Shown here one piece after another: positions 41,339 through 49,900 of a DNA stretch of 64,000 nt. Under the pieces are notes generated by a model. The model ran no database searches. It saw only the letters and a list, made by a program, of their open reading frames with translations, and was not told the origin of the DNA. The stretch's first letter is position 1, and every line of letters begins with the position of its first letter. Both the position numbers and the translations under genes were made by a program. The stretch covers positions 124,001-188,000 of the forward strand of contig JADJWH010000001.1 of assembly GCA_016716465.1 (NCBI GenBank). The letters run 5' to 3'. The stretch is from Gammaproteobacteria bacterium (GTDB lineage Bacteria; Pseudomonadota; Gammaproteobacteria; SZUA-140).

Positions 41339-42157
41339 ATGACCGGACCATTACTCACACTGAAGGAACATACGCAGCTGACCAAGGCGGCGCGTGCCGG
41401 TGTATCCTCCGTCGAGTGTTCGCTCGACCTTGGCCGCACGATGGTCACTGTCCAGCTCGATCCAGAGGGCTGGCAGTGGGAAGGGCGGCGCTATCCTTAC
41501 CTTGTGCGCTGCAAGGAACGTACGATCTATTTCTGGGATGGCGCCGGGTTCGCCCCCGTCGCCCGCTACACCGATGCCCTGATCAAACTGGTGCCGACGG
41601 AGTGGGGGCCGCCGACCTTCGAGATCGACGGCATCAAGATGCTGCCGACGGCGCAGCTCTCGCCCTACGAGGACGCCGAGCGAAAGGTGGCATGGATCGA
41701 GCCGCGTGGCAAGGTCGTCCTCGATACCTGCGGTGGGCTCGGTTATTTCGCCGCCTGCTGCGTGCGGGGTGGCGCCGAGCGGATTTATTCTTTCGAGAAA
41801 AATCCGGAGGTGCTCTGGTTGCGCAGCCTCAATCCCTGGTCGCCCGTGGCGGAGGGTGCCTTGACGCTTGAATACGGCGATATCACCGAGCGGATCATGG
41901 GCCTGGCCAGCGCCTCTTTCGACGCGATACTGCACGACCCGCCGCGCGTCGGCATCGCCGGCGAACTCTACTCGCAGGCGTTCTATGATCAGTTGGCGCG
42001 GGTGATCAGGCGCAACGGTCGGCTGTTCCACTACACCGGCTCGCCGAACAGGCTGACCTCCGGACGAGATGTGCCGCAGGAGGTCGCGAAGCGCCTGCGA
42101 AAGGCCGGTTTCAATGCAGAGCCCCACGGCGACGGCGTGCGCGCGATCAAGACCTAA
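41339..42157 (+). CDS. Class I SAM-dependent methyltransferase
   Basis: 272 residues from ATG 41339; the frame is open further upstream only through repeat sequence. SAM-binding Rossmann motif I is KVVLDTCGGLGYFAACCV (near 125), followed by the acidic SFEKNPEV and the catalytic-type motif DAILHDPPRVG. Resembles RsmD/Trm5-like and spermidine-synthase-like methyltransferases of archaeal type. Substrate unknown; DPPR is reminiscent of RNA methyltransferases. Confidence 0.8.
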   Translation: MTGPLLTLKEHTQLTKAARAGVSSVECSLDLGRTMVTVQLDPEGWQWEGRRYPYLVRCKERTIYFWDGAGFAPVARYTDALIKLVPTEWGPPTFEIDGIKMLPTAQLSPYEDAERKVAWIEPRGKVVLDTCGGLGYFAACCVRGGAERIYSFEKNPEVLWLRSLNPWSPVAEGALTLEYGDITERIMGLASASFDAILHDPPRVGIAGELYSQAFYDQLARVIRRNGRLFHYTGSPNRLTSGRDVPQEVAKRLRKAGFNAEPHGDGVRAIKT

Positions 42158-42185
42158 ACATTGGAATTAACCAGAAAGTGATATT

Positions 42186-42376
42186 GGGGACAGATTTATT
42201 ATTTCGATTCCAGCCACGGGGCAGGACTTCAAATTTTATCCTCCTGATACAGCATCTCCAGATCGGAAATACATAAATCTGTCCCCAAATTGGACTCGAA
42301 TTGGACTGGAATCGTGGAAAATAAATCTGTCCCCGGCGTCATGGGATTGGCGGTTATGGAAAATAGATCTGTCCCG
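42186..42376. repeat. REPIN-like unit followed by two right arms
   Basis: Full unit 42186-42286, a single right arm with flank (42317-42353, ending GTCATGGGATTGGCGG), and a mutated right arm 42356-42376 that overlaps the start of the next gene. Confidence 0.9.
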
Positions 42377-43138
42377 GATTTTACGCGGGTGGTGGTGGGG
42401 TGGCGGGCCGGGGAGGTCGAGGCGGCGGTGTTTGCCGGGCTGTATTTTCTGTCCTGGCAGATCGCGCGGCACGGGGCGGGGTTCGCGGCGCGGCGCTCGC
42501 GCGCGGATGCGCGGCCGGACCGGGACGCCTGTCTCGCGTTGCTGGCGCAACCGGCGGACGCGGCGCTCAAGACCAATTTGATCCCGCTGTTCGAGCGCTA
42601 TCAGTTCCGCGGCGTGATCGGCAATGTGCCGCTGACACTGGCGCAGTGGCTGCGCGGCGCCTGGCCGCTCGTCCTGCGCGAGGACATCCCCTCGCCGCGC
42701 GAGGTGCTGCGCCTGCAGGTGGCCGGCCGGCGCCCGGTCACGGTCATCACCGACGCGTCGCGCGTCCACCTGCCGGTGATGCACAAGGCCGATGCCTTCG
42801 CCTTTTTCATCCATGACCTCGAGCATGCCTGGAAGTTCTATGCCGCGCCGGAGCTGCACGCCGGCCAGCGCGCGTTCTTCGCGCGACTGCAGGACGCGCT
42901 GGAGCGCGGCGTGTTCGCGCCCTGCCTTGCGGAGCGGGAGTTCGCCGACCGCTTCCACTACCTGATGAGCGACATGAACACGCACCCCGAACACAGCCGG
43001 CAGTATCTGCGCGCGATCCTGGTCGAGCACCATCTGCGGCGCGAGGGCAAGACGCCGCGGCAGGCGCTGAGTCCGGCGGGGGAGCAGTCGATCGGCGCGG
43101 TGATGCGCGCACTGGTACGAGAAGGCGCGCCGGCCTAG
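42356..43138 (+). CDS. Conserved hypothetical protein with repeat-derived N-terminus
   Basis: 260 residues if started at ATG 42356. Its first residues (MENRSVPDFTR) come from a mutated repeat arm. In-frame GTG codons near 42389 (VVVGWRAGEVEAAVF) are an alternative without a good ribosome site. The body is alpha-helical (AAVFAGLYFLSWQIARHG, LIPLFERYQFRGVIGNVPLTLAQWLRG) with a His-rich segment (HKADAFAFFIHDLEHAWKFY, SDMNTHPEHSRQY) that might bind metal. No family recognised. Confidence 0.6.
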   Translation: MENRSVPDFTRVVVGWRAGEVEAAVFAGLYFLSWQIARHGAGFAARRSRADARPDRDACLALLAQPADAALKTNLIPLFERYQFRGVIGNVPLTLAQWLRGAWPLVLREDIPSPREVLRLQVAGRRPVTVITDASRVHLPVMHKADAFAFFIHDLEHAWKFYAAPELHAGQRAFFARLQDALERGVFAPCLAEREFADRFHYLMSDMNTHPEHSRQYLRAILVEHHLRREGKTPRQALSPAGEQSIGAVMRALVREGAPA

Positions 43139-43242
43139 GCCGGGCACCCGGTGCGGCCCGCGCCGCGCCGATCTGGTACAATGCCGCGCACCCATCCCCC
43201 GCGCGCGCCCGGCCCGCGGGCGGTCCGCTGACAGGAACCCCC

Positions 43243-45234
43243 ATGACAGACCAAGCCCCCATCCGCTTTTCCGACCTGGCGCTCGCCGCCCCGATCCTCA
43301 AGGCCGTCGCCGAGGTCGGCTACGAGACACCGTCGCCGATCCAGGCGCAGACCATCCCGCCGCTGCTGGCGGGGCGTGACCTGCTCGGCGTTGCCCAGAC
43401 CGGCACCGGCAAGACCGCCGCCTTCGCGCTGCCGCTGCTGAGCCGGCTCGATCTGACGCAGCGCCGGCCGCAGCTGCTGGTGCTGGCGCCGACGCGCGAA
43501 CTGGCGATCCAGGTGGCGGAGGCGATGCAGACCTACGCGCGCCACCTGCCGGGTTTCCACGTGCTGCCGGTCTACGGCGGTCAGGGCATGGGGGCGCAGC
43601 TGCGCCAGCTCGACCGCGGCGTGCACGTCGTGGTCGGCACGCCCGGGCGCGTGCAGGATCACCTGCGTCGCGGCACGCTCGCGCTCAACCAGCTCAAGGC
43701 GGTGGTGCTGGACGAGGCTGACGAGATGCTGCGCATGGGCTTCATCGACGACGTCGAGGACATCCTGCGCCATGCGCCGGAGGGCCGCCAGGTCGCGCTG
43801 TTCTCCGCTACCATGCCGGAGCCGATCCGGCGTGTCGCGCAGACCCACCTGAAGGACCCCGTCGAGGTGCGCATCAAGGCGAAGACCACGACGGTGACGA
43901 CGATCCGCCAGCGCTACTGGCAGGTCAGCGGCACGCACAAGCTCGACGCGCTGACGCGCATCCTCGAGGTGGAGGATTTCAATGCGCTGCTGATCTTCGT
44001 GCGCACCAAGGTCGCAACCGAGGAGCTGGCGGAGAAGCTGGAGGCGCGCGGCTATGCCTGCGCCGCGCTCAACGGCGACATGAACCAGGCGTTGCGCGAG
44101 AAGACGATCGAGCGCCTGAAGGGCGGCGCGCTCGACATCGTAGTGGCGACCGACGTCGCCGCGCGCGGCCTGGACGTCGAGCGCATCAGCCACGTCGTCA
44201 ATTACGACATCCCCTACGACACCGAGGCCTACGTGCATCGCATCGGCCGCACCGGGCGCGCCGGACGCAAGGGCGAGGCGATCCTGTTCGTCGCCCCGCG
44301 CGAGCGGCGCATGCTGGCGGCGATCGAACGCGCCACCGGGCAGAAAATCGCGCCGATGCAGCTGCCGACGCGCGCCGACATCACCGGTCGCCGCATCGAG
44401 CAGTTCAAGCAGTCGATCACCGATACGCTCGAGGGGGAGGAACTGGGCTTCTTCGAGGAACTGATCGAGGCCTACCAGGGCGAGCGCAATATCGGGCTGG
44501 CCGAGATCGCCGCCGCGCTGGCCTTCCTGGCGCAGCGTGAACGCCCCTTGCTGGAAGACCTGCCGGAAGAGGCGCCGGCGAAACACGCGCCACCACCGCG
44601 CGCGCAGCCCGTCGAGCCGCGGCCGGGCAAGCCGCGTCCGGACCGCAAACCGGATGCACGCAAGCCCGAACGCGCCGCGCCGGAGCGGACGCGCGAACCG
44701 CGTCGCGAGCGGCCCGACAGCGAGCGGCCGCGTCCCATGCCCGTGTCGGCGGCGAAGCCCGAGCCGCGCAAGCGTGAGACCAAGCCCGTCGATCGGGAGC
44801 GCGCGCGCCTGTCCGACCCGACGCAGCGCGTCACGCGTCCCGACCGGGAGGCGACCCGCGCCGAGGCAGGCACGGTGCGCTACCGTCTCGAGGTCGGCCG
44901 CGCGCACGGCGCGGAGGCCAAGCACATCGTCGGCGCCATCGCCAACGAGGCCGGGCTCGACAGCAAGTATATCGGTCGCCTGACGATCAACGAGGATTAC
45001 AGCACGGTGGACCTGCCCGAAGGCATGCCGAAGGACATCTACCAGCACCTGCGCAAGGTGCGTGTGCGCGGGCGTCCGTTGCAGCTCAGCCCGCTCGGCG
45101 CGGAGGCGCCGGCCGCGGCGCCGGAGGAGACGCCGCGCGACAAACTGCGCCTGAAGTCACCGGCGCCGCGCGCCGCGAAACCCCGCGGCAAGCTGAAAAC
45201 GCACAAACCCTTCAAACCGAAACGCGCGAAGTAG
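43243..45234 (+). CDS. deaD: DEAD-box ATP-dependent RNA helicase DeaD/CsdA
   Basis: 663 residues. Motifs in order: Q motif (SPIQAQTIPP), Walker A AQTGTGKT (51-58), PTRELAIQ, TPGR, DEAD (157-160), SAT (188-190), then helicase C with VATDVAARGLDVE and HRIGRTGRAGR. A long Arg/Pro-rich linker (~445-540) leads to a DbpA-type RNA-binding domain (YRLEVGRAHGAEAKHIVGAIANEAG...) and a basic tail. Unwinds structured RNA for ribosome assembly and mRNA turnover, often cold-induced. A TACAAT -10-like box lies about 65 bases upstream. Confidence 0.95.
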   Translation: MTDQAPIRFSDLALAAPILKAVAEVGYETPSPIQAQTIPPLLAGRDLLGVAQTGTGKTAAFALPLLSRLDLTQRRPQLLVLAPTRELAIQVAEAMQTYARHLPGFHVLPVYGGQGMGAQLRQLDRGVHVVVGTPGRVQDHLRRGTLALNQLKAVVLDEADEMLRMGFIDDVEDILRHAPEGRQVALFSATMPEPIRRVAQTHLKDPVEVRIKAKTTTVTTIRQRYWQVSGTHKLDALTRILEVEDFNALLIFVRTKVATEELAEKLEARGYACAALNGDMNQALREKTIERLKGGALDIVVATDVAARGLDVERISHVVNYDIPYDTEAYVHRIGRTGRAGRKGEAILFVAPRERRMLAAIERATGQKIAPMQLPTRADITGRRIEQFKQSITDTLEGEELGFFEELIEAYQGERNIGLAEIAAALAFLAQRERPLLEDLPEEAPAKHAPPPRAQPVEPRPGKPRPDRKPDARKPERAAPERTREPRRERPDSERPRPMPVSAAKPEPRKRETKPVDRERARLSDPTQRVTRPDREATRAEAGTVRYRLEVGRAHGAEAKHIVGAIANEAGLDSKYIGRLTINEDYSTVDLPEGMPKDIYQHLRKVRVRGRPLQLSPLGAEAPAAAPEETPRDKLRLKSPAPRAAKPRGKLKTHKPFKPKRAK

Positions 45235-45243
45235 CGCGCCGGT

Positions 45244-45996
45244 TCAGCCGGTCTTGAGGAAGTGGCCGGCCCAGGGCGGCACGGTGCGCCACATCACGTG
45301 CAGGGCCGGGGAAAATCCGCCCATGTGGAAGCCGTAGCGGCCGGCGAGGATGGCCAGGCTCTGTTTGGAAAACAGGCTGATGTGGCCGTTGCGCGGCGAG
45401 GCGTACCACCAGGTGATGCGCTGGTGCGGCGCGATGAAGCCGTCGGACAGCAGCGTGCTGAGGATCAACACGCCGTCCTCGGCCAGCAGGCTCGAGATAT
45501 CCGCCATCAGGCGGTTCACGTCCGCGACGTGTTCGAAGATCTCGTAGGCGGTGATCAGATCGAAGCGGCCCGGGTTATCCAGTGCGCTGTCGGGATCGGC
45601 ATAGGGATCATAGGCCGTGGAGTCCCAGCCGGCCTCCCGCAGCATCCGGCTCAGCACACCGCTGCCGCTGCCGTAATCCAGATGGCGGATGGAGGCGGCG
45701 ACCGTCCCGAAGGTCTGGATCAGGCCCGCGGCGGCGGTGGCCGGGCGCTTTTCGACGTAGTCCGGATCCACCTCGATGTAGCGCTCGTTGTAGATCCGCT
45801 CGCGGTAATCCTCCGGGCGCCAGTCCCGGAACTGCGGTGCGTGGCAGTAGCCGCAGCTCTCGCACCGATAGTAGTAGACCGGGACCCCACAGAGCGGGAG
45901 GTGTATCCCCCACGACTCGGCGCAGGATTTGTTGAAGTCGACGACGTCGAGCGGCGCACTGGACGCGCCGCAGACCGGGCAGGGTACGGAGGTCAT
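45244..45996 (-). CDS. Class I SAM-dependent methyltransferase with zinc-binding N-terminus
   Basis: 250 residues. N-terminal CPVCGASS and CESCGYC pairs suggest a zinc ribbon. The Rossmann methyltransferase core has HLDYGSGSGVLSRMLREAGW, then ITAYEIFEHVADV and LAEDGVLILSTLLSDGF. This plan is seen in methyltransferases of the C-methyltransferase/hypothetical type that act on small molecules or nucleotide sugars. Substrate unknown. It converges with deaD, with 9 bases between the stop codons. Confidence 0.85.
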   Translation of the reverse strand: MTSVPCPVCGASSAPLDVVDFNKSCAESWGIHLPLCGVPVYYYRCESCGYCHAPQFRDWRPEDYRERIYNERYIEVDPDYVEKRPATAAAGLIQTFGTVAASIRHLDYGSGSGVLSRMLREAGWDSTAYDPYADPDSALDNPGRFDLITAYEIFEHVADVNRLMADISSLLAEDGVLILSTLLSDGFIAPHQRITWWYASPRNGHISLFSKQSLAILAGRYGFHMGGFSPALHVMWRTVPPWAGHFLKTG

Positions 45997-46029
45997 GGGG
46001 GTGGCTTGCCTTGTGATGTTGAGAGATGC

Positions 46030-46107
46030 GGGGACAGATTTGAATCTGTCCCCGTTCTGCCATGTTCGATTAACAAATCTGTCCCCGTCTTGAGCGAATC
46101 TGTCCCC
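46030..46107. repeat. Compact palindrome and two half-sites
   Basis: 24-bp palindrome 46030-46053 (arms GGGGACAGATT / AATCTGTCCCC, TG centre) and half-sites 46073-46086 and 46096-46107, in the gap between two - strand genes. Confidence 0.9.
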
Positions 46108-46117
46108 GTACTATCTG

Positions 46118-47152
46118 TCAGGCCGCCAATTCCCGCTCCAGCGCCGGGGTGTAGCGGCCGCGGCTGGCGGTGCTGTTGCAGCGGGCGCGATGCAGGAAGA
46201 TCCGGCGCGCGGCCTCGACGTTGGCGGGTTTGCCGGACCATTTCACCAACGCCGGGTGCTGCAGCGCGCGCGCATAGGAAAAGGTCAGACGCCAGGGCAG
46301 GCGCAGTTCGTGGCCGAGCACGTTCATCGCGTTCAGGTTCTGCGTCGACTGCTCGTCACCCTGTCCGCCGGACAGGAAGGCGATACCGGGCACCGCCGCG
46401 GGCACCGTGGCGCGCAGGCAACGCAAGGTCCACTCGGCGACCTGTTCCGGGCTGGATTGCCGCGCGCATTTCTTCCCGGCAATGACCATGCTGGGCTTGA
46501 GTACCATGCCCTCGAACAGGATGCCCTGGCGGTAGAGCTGTTCGAACACGGCGCGCTGAGTCTCCAGCGTGACCTCGAAGCTGCGTTCGATCGTATGGTC
46601 GCCGTCGATCAGCACCTCCGGCTCGACGATCGGCACCAGCGCGGCCTCCTGGCACAGTGCGGCGTAACGCGCGAGCGCGTGCGCGTTGGCCTCGATGCAG
46701 GCACGGCTCGGGATACCGGCACCGAGGGTGATGACCGCGCGCCATTTGCAGAAGCGCGCGCCCAGGTCGCGGTATTCGGCCAGGCGTCCGCGCAGGCCGT
46801 CGAGACCCTCGGTGACCTTTTCATTCGGATGACCGGCGAGGTCCATGGCGCCGGTATCCACCTTGATACCGGGGAGGATGCCCTGCCGCTCCGCCAGCTT
46901 GGGGAAGGGCGTGCCATCGTGCGTCTTCTGGCGCAGGGTCTCGTCGTACAGGATCGCGCCGCTGATGTAGTCGCCGAGACCCGGCGCGCCCAGCAGCAGT
47001 TCGCGATAGGTGATGCGGTTCGCCTCGGTGTTGTCGACGCCGACCGCCTGCAGGCGCTTGCCGCAGGTCGGCGTGCTCTCGTCCATCGCCAGCAGGCCCT
47101 TGCCATCGGCCACCATGGCCCGCGCGGTGGTTTCCAGCTCTTGCTTGTTCAT
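46118..47152 (-). CDS. fba: Class I fructose-bisphosphate aldolase
   Basis: 344 residues of the eukaryote-like class I aldolase family. Motifs are GLLAMDEST (19-27), FCKWRAV (134-140), VPIVEPEVLIDGDH and the Schiff-base Lys219 in GMVLKPSMV, followed by the phosphate-binding FLSGGQ. Cleaves fructose 1,6-bisphosphate into GAP and DHAP for glycolysis or gluconeogenesis. Metal-independent. Single gene, divergent from the next. Confidence 0.95.
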   Translation of the reverse strand: MNKQELETTARAMVADGKGLLAMDESTPTCGKRLQAVGVDNTEANRITYRELLLGAPGLGDYISGAILYDETLRQKTHDGTPFPKLAERQGILPGIKVDTGAMDLAGHPNEKVTEGLDGLRGRLAEYRDLGARFCKWRAVITLGAGIPSRACIEANAHALARYAALCQEAALVPIVEPEVLIDGDHTIERSFEVTLETQRAVFEQLYRQGILFEGMVLKPSMVIAGKKCARQSSPEQVAEWTLRCLRATVPAAVPGIAFLSGGQGDEQSTQNLNAMNVLGHELRLPWRLTFSYARALQHPALVKWSGKPANVEAARRIFLHRARCNSTASRGRYTPALERELAA

Positions 47153-47319
47153 AACGTCACCTCCATGATTGGATGTATCGTTGTCCCGGAGCCGGTGGGA
47201 TCAGATCCTCGCGTCTATTATTGGCGATCTGCCGGGAGCAGGCCACCGGTTTCCCGCCGGTACCGGATGAAAGACGGAAAAGCGTGTTTACCCATGAGCT
47301 TAACGTATAGGATGGCGCC

Positions 47320-47730
47320 ATGAACGGTCCCGAACAGAACCTGCCCGCGGAGGCGCGCACGACGGAAGGGTGGATCGCCCTGACCTATGTCATCTATGGC
47401 CTGCACGCCTTCAGCGCCTTCAGCGGACTGCTGAGTCCGGCCTTTATCGTTACTGCATTTCTGACCGGCTGGCCGTCGATCATCGCCGTGGTCATCAACT
47501 ACCTCAAGCGCGGCGAGGTGCGCGGCACCTATCTCGAGTCGCACTTCCGCTGGCAGATACGCACCTTCTGGTTTGCCGCCGCGTGGGTGCTGCTCGCCGT
47601 GCTGCTGGCGCTCACCTTCATCGGGATCCCGCTGGCGATCGCGATCGCCTGGGTCGCGGGCCTGTGGGTGTTGTATCGCATCGTGCGCGGCTGGCTGCGC
47701 CTGATGGACCGCCAGCCGATGCCGGTGTGA
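47320..47730 (+). CDS. DUF4870-like membrane protein
   Basis: 136 residues, three to four hydrophobic helices (IALTYVIYGLHAFSAFSG, PAFIVTAFLTGWPSIIAVVINYLKR, FWFAAAWVLLAVLLALTFIGIPLAIAIAWVAGLWVLYRIVRG). The motif YLESHFRWQIRTFW before the third helix is typical of small DUF4870-type or TIM-barrel-neighbour membrane proteins. Function unknown. Confidence 0.7.
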   Translation: MNGPEQNLPAEARTTEGWIALTYVIYGLHAFSAFSGLLSPAFIVTAFLTGWPSIIAVVINYLKRGEVRGTYLESHFRWQIRTFWFAAAWVLLAVLLALTFIGIPLAIAIAWVAGLWVLYRIVRGWLRLMDRQPMPV

Positions 47731-47767
47731 ACCCGCGCCTGATGACCGTCTACCCGGTGGGGCCGGC

Positions 47768-48355
47768 GTGAACGCCGAACTGCTCCCGCATGCCGCCATC
47801 GCGGCGGCGGTCGCCTGGGGCGCGGGATTGCGCCTGTATCTGGTGCTGTTCGCGCTCGGGCTGCTCCATCGCCTGGGGATACTGCAGTTGCCGGCCGCGC
47901 TCGAGATTCTCCAGCATCCGCTGGTGATGGGCTGCGCCGGCCTGTTCGCGCTGGCGGAATTCTTCGGCGACAAGCTGCCCTGGCTCGACAGCCTGTCCGA
48001 CTCGGTGCACACCTTCATCCGCATCCCGGCCGGCGCCGCGCTCGCCGCCGCCTTCTTCGCCGACAGCGGCGCGGCGGCGCAGGCTATCGCGCTGCTGCTG
48101 GGCGGATCGATCGCGGCCGGCACGCATCTGGCAAAGACCGGCAGCCGGGCGCTCATCAATGCCTCCCCCGAGCCGGTGTCGAATGTGACCGCCTCGCTGG
48201 GCGAGGAGGCGCTGCTGGTGTCGGGGTGGTGGATGGCGCTGTTCCATCCCGTGGGCTTTCTGGTCCTGCTGGCCTTGTTCATGCTGGTCGTGGCATATTT
48301 TCTGCGCCGTCTGTGGCGCGCCGTGCGGCGGCGGCCGTCGCCGGAGCGGGCGTGA
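47768..48355 (+). CDS. DUF4126 membrane protein
   Basis: 195 residues. DUF4126 signatures are AVAWGAGLRLYLVLFALGLLHRLG, LPWLDSLSDSVHTFIRIPAGA and KTGSRALINASPEPVSNVTASLGEE, with five or so membrane segments. Possibly cotranscribed with the upstream small membrane protein and with lemA. Function unknown. Confidence 0.85.
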   Translation: MNAELLPHAAIAAAVAWGAGLRLYLVLFALGLLHRLGILQLPAALEILQHPLVMGCAGLFALAEFFGDKLPWLDSLSDSVHTFIRIPAGAALAAAFFADSGAAAQAIALLLGGSIAAGTHLAKTGSRALINASPEPVSNVTASLGEEALLVSGWWMALFHPVGFLVLLALFMLVVAYFLRRLWRAVRRRPSPERA

Positions 48356-48411
48356 AACCGGGGACAGGTTTTTTTGATTCGATGCGAAGGACTATTCGAC
48401 AGGGGGTGGCG

Positions 48412-49020
48412 ATGAAGCAGGCGATCTATCGGTTGAAGGGGCTCGGCGCGGGGGTGATGCTCGCGGCGGTGCTGCTCGGTCTCGGCGGCTGCGGCATCAA
48501 CAATATCCCGACCTATGACGAGCAGGTCAAGGCGACCTGGAGCGACGTGCTGAACCAGTACCAGCGGCGCGCCGACCTGGTGCCCAATCTGGTCAATACG
48601 GTGAAGGGTTTCGCGGCGCAGGAGGAGCGCGTGCTGACCGAGGTGGTGGAGGCGCGCGCGAAGGTGTCGCAGCTGCAACTGCCGCCGGACGTGCTGACCA
48701 ACCCGGATGCCTTCCGGCAGTTCCAGGCCTCGCAGGACCAGCTGACCTCGGCCCTGTCGCGCCTGCTGGTCGTGGTCGAGCGTTATCCCGATCTGAAGTC
48801 GAACGAGAATTTTCTCACCCTGCAGTCGCAGCTCGAGGGCACTGAGAACCGCATCGCGGTGGCACGGCGCGATTACATCGCGGCAGTGCAGCGCTACAAC
48901 ACCGAGATCCGCACCTTCCCGGGCCGCATCTGGAAGGCGGTGCTGTACGGGGACGCCGAGGTGAAGGAGAACTTCACCGCCGCGCCCGGCGTCGAGCAGG
49001 CGCCCGAGGTCAAGTTCTAG
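48412..49020 (+). CDS. lemA: LemA family lipoprotein
   Basis: 202 residues from ATG 48412 with AGGGGG upstream. The signal peptide ends LGLGGC, so it is probably a lipoprotein. LemA core: YNxIP-like INNIPTYDEQVKATWSDVLNQYQRRADLVPNLVNTVKGFA, then a long helical bundle and RIWKAVLYGDAEVKENF. LemA is usually encoded with TPM-domain proteins, as here; the trio probably acts in envelope maintenance. A worn half-repeat (GGGGACAGG) lies just upstream at 48360. Confidence 0.9.
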   Translation: MKQAIYRLKGLGAGVMLAAVLLGLGGCGINNIPTYDEQVKATWSDVLNQYQRRADLVPNLVNTVKGFAAQEERVLTEVVEARAKVSQLQLPPDVLTNPDAFRQFQASQDQLTSALSRLLVVVERYPDLKSNENFLTLQSQLEGTENRIAVARRDYIAAVQRYNTEIRTFPGRIWKAVLYGDAEVKENFTAAPGVEQAPEVKF

Positions 49021-49035
49021 CCGGCCCCGTTCGCG

Positions 49036-49899
49036 ATGCGCGCGTGGGCGACATGGGCGATGGCCGCGGTCGCGCTGCTGGGCGCGGCCGTCTGCGCCGC
49101 CGCGCCGGCCTTCCCCGCGCTCAGCGGCCGCGTGGTGGACCAGGCGGACATCCTGCCTGCCGCCGCGCGCGCCGAGCTGGACGAGATGCTGGCCGCGCAT
49201 GAACGCGCCGGCAGCAACCAGGTCGTCGTGGTCACGGTCGATTCGCTGCAGGGCTACGCCATCGAGGACTTCGGTTACCAGCTCGGCCGTTACTGGGGCA
49301 TCGGCCAGGCGGCGCGCAACAACGGCGTACTGCTGCTCGTCGCGCCGAAGGAGCGCGAGGTGCGCATCGAGGTCGGCTACGGCCTGGAGGGCACGCTCAC
49401 CGACGCCCTCGCACACAATATCATCCGTGGCGTGATCCTGCCGCGCTTTCGCGCCGGCGACATGCCGGGCGGCATCGTGGCTGGTGCGCGCGCCGTGCTG
49501 CAGGTCATCGACGGCGCCTATCAGCCATTGCCCGAGAAACGTGGCGACGGCCAGGACCCCGCCGGCAGTTTCATGTCGCTGTTCATCTTCCTCACCATCG
49601 CCGGCGAGATGCTCGCGCGCCTGCTGCGCGCGCGGCGCGTGTCGGCCGGCCTGCTCGGCGGCGGGGCGGTGCTGATCGGCTGGCTGGTGCTGGGGTCGCT
49701 GTTGCTCGGTCTGGTCATGGGCGTGCTGGTCGCCGTGTTTCACCTGATGCTCGGCGCCGGCGGCGGGCCGGGCAGCGGCCTGCCGGGCATCGGGCGCGGC
49801 GGTTCGTATCCGGGCGGACGTCGCGGCGGCGGCTTCGGCGGCGGATTCCGCGGGGGCGGCGGCAGCTTTGGCGGCGGCGGGGCCTCGGGGCGGTGGTAA
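49036..49899 (+). CDS. TPM domain protein, YgcG family
   Basis: 287 residues. Signal peptide (ALLGAAVCAAAPAF), TPM domain (~30-160: LSGRVVDQADILPAAARAELDEML, NQVVVVTVDSLQGYAIEDFGYQLGRYWGIGQ, NNGVLLLVAPKEREVRIEVGYGLEGTLTDA), two membrane helices, and a Gly-rich tail (GRGGSYPGGRRGGGFGGGF). The standard partner of LemA. The start is 15 bases after the lemA stop. Confidence 0.9.
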   Translation: MRAWATWAMAAVALLGAAVCAAAPAFPALSGRVVDQADILPAAARAELDEMLAAHERAGSNQVVVVTVDSLQGYAIEDFGYQLGRYWGIGQAARNNGVLLLVAPKEREVRIEVGYGLEGTLTDALAHNIIRGVILPRFRAGDMPGGIVAGARAVLQVIDGAYQPLPEKRGDGQDPAGSFMSLFIFLTIAGEMLARLLRARRVSAGLLGGGAVLIGWLVLGSLLLGLVMGVLVAVFHLMLGAGGGPGSGLPGIGRGGSYPGGRRGGGFGGGFRGGGGSFGGGGASGRW

Positions 49900-49900
49900 C

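Noticed and set aside
43135..45048. 637-codon open frame opposite deaD
   Set aside because: Shadow of the DeaD gene; no family features.
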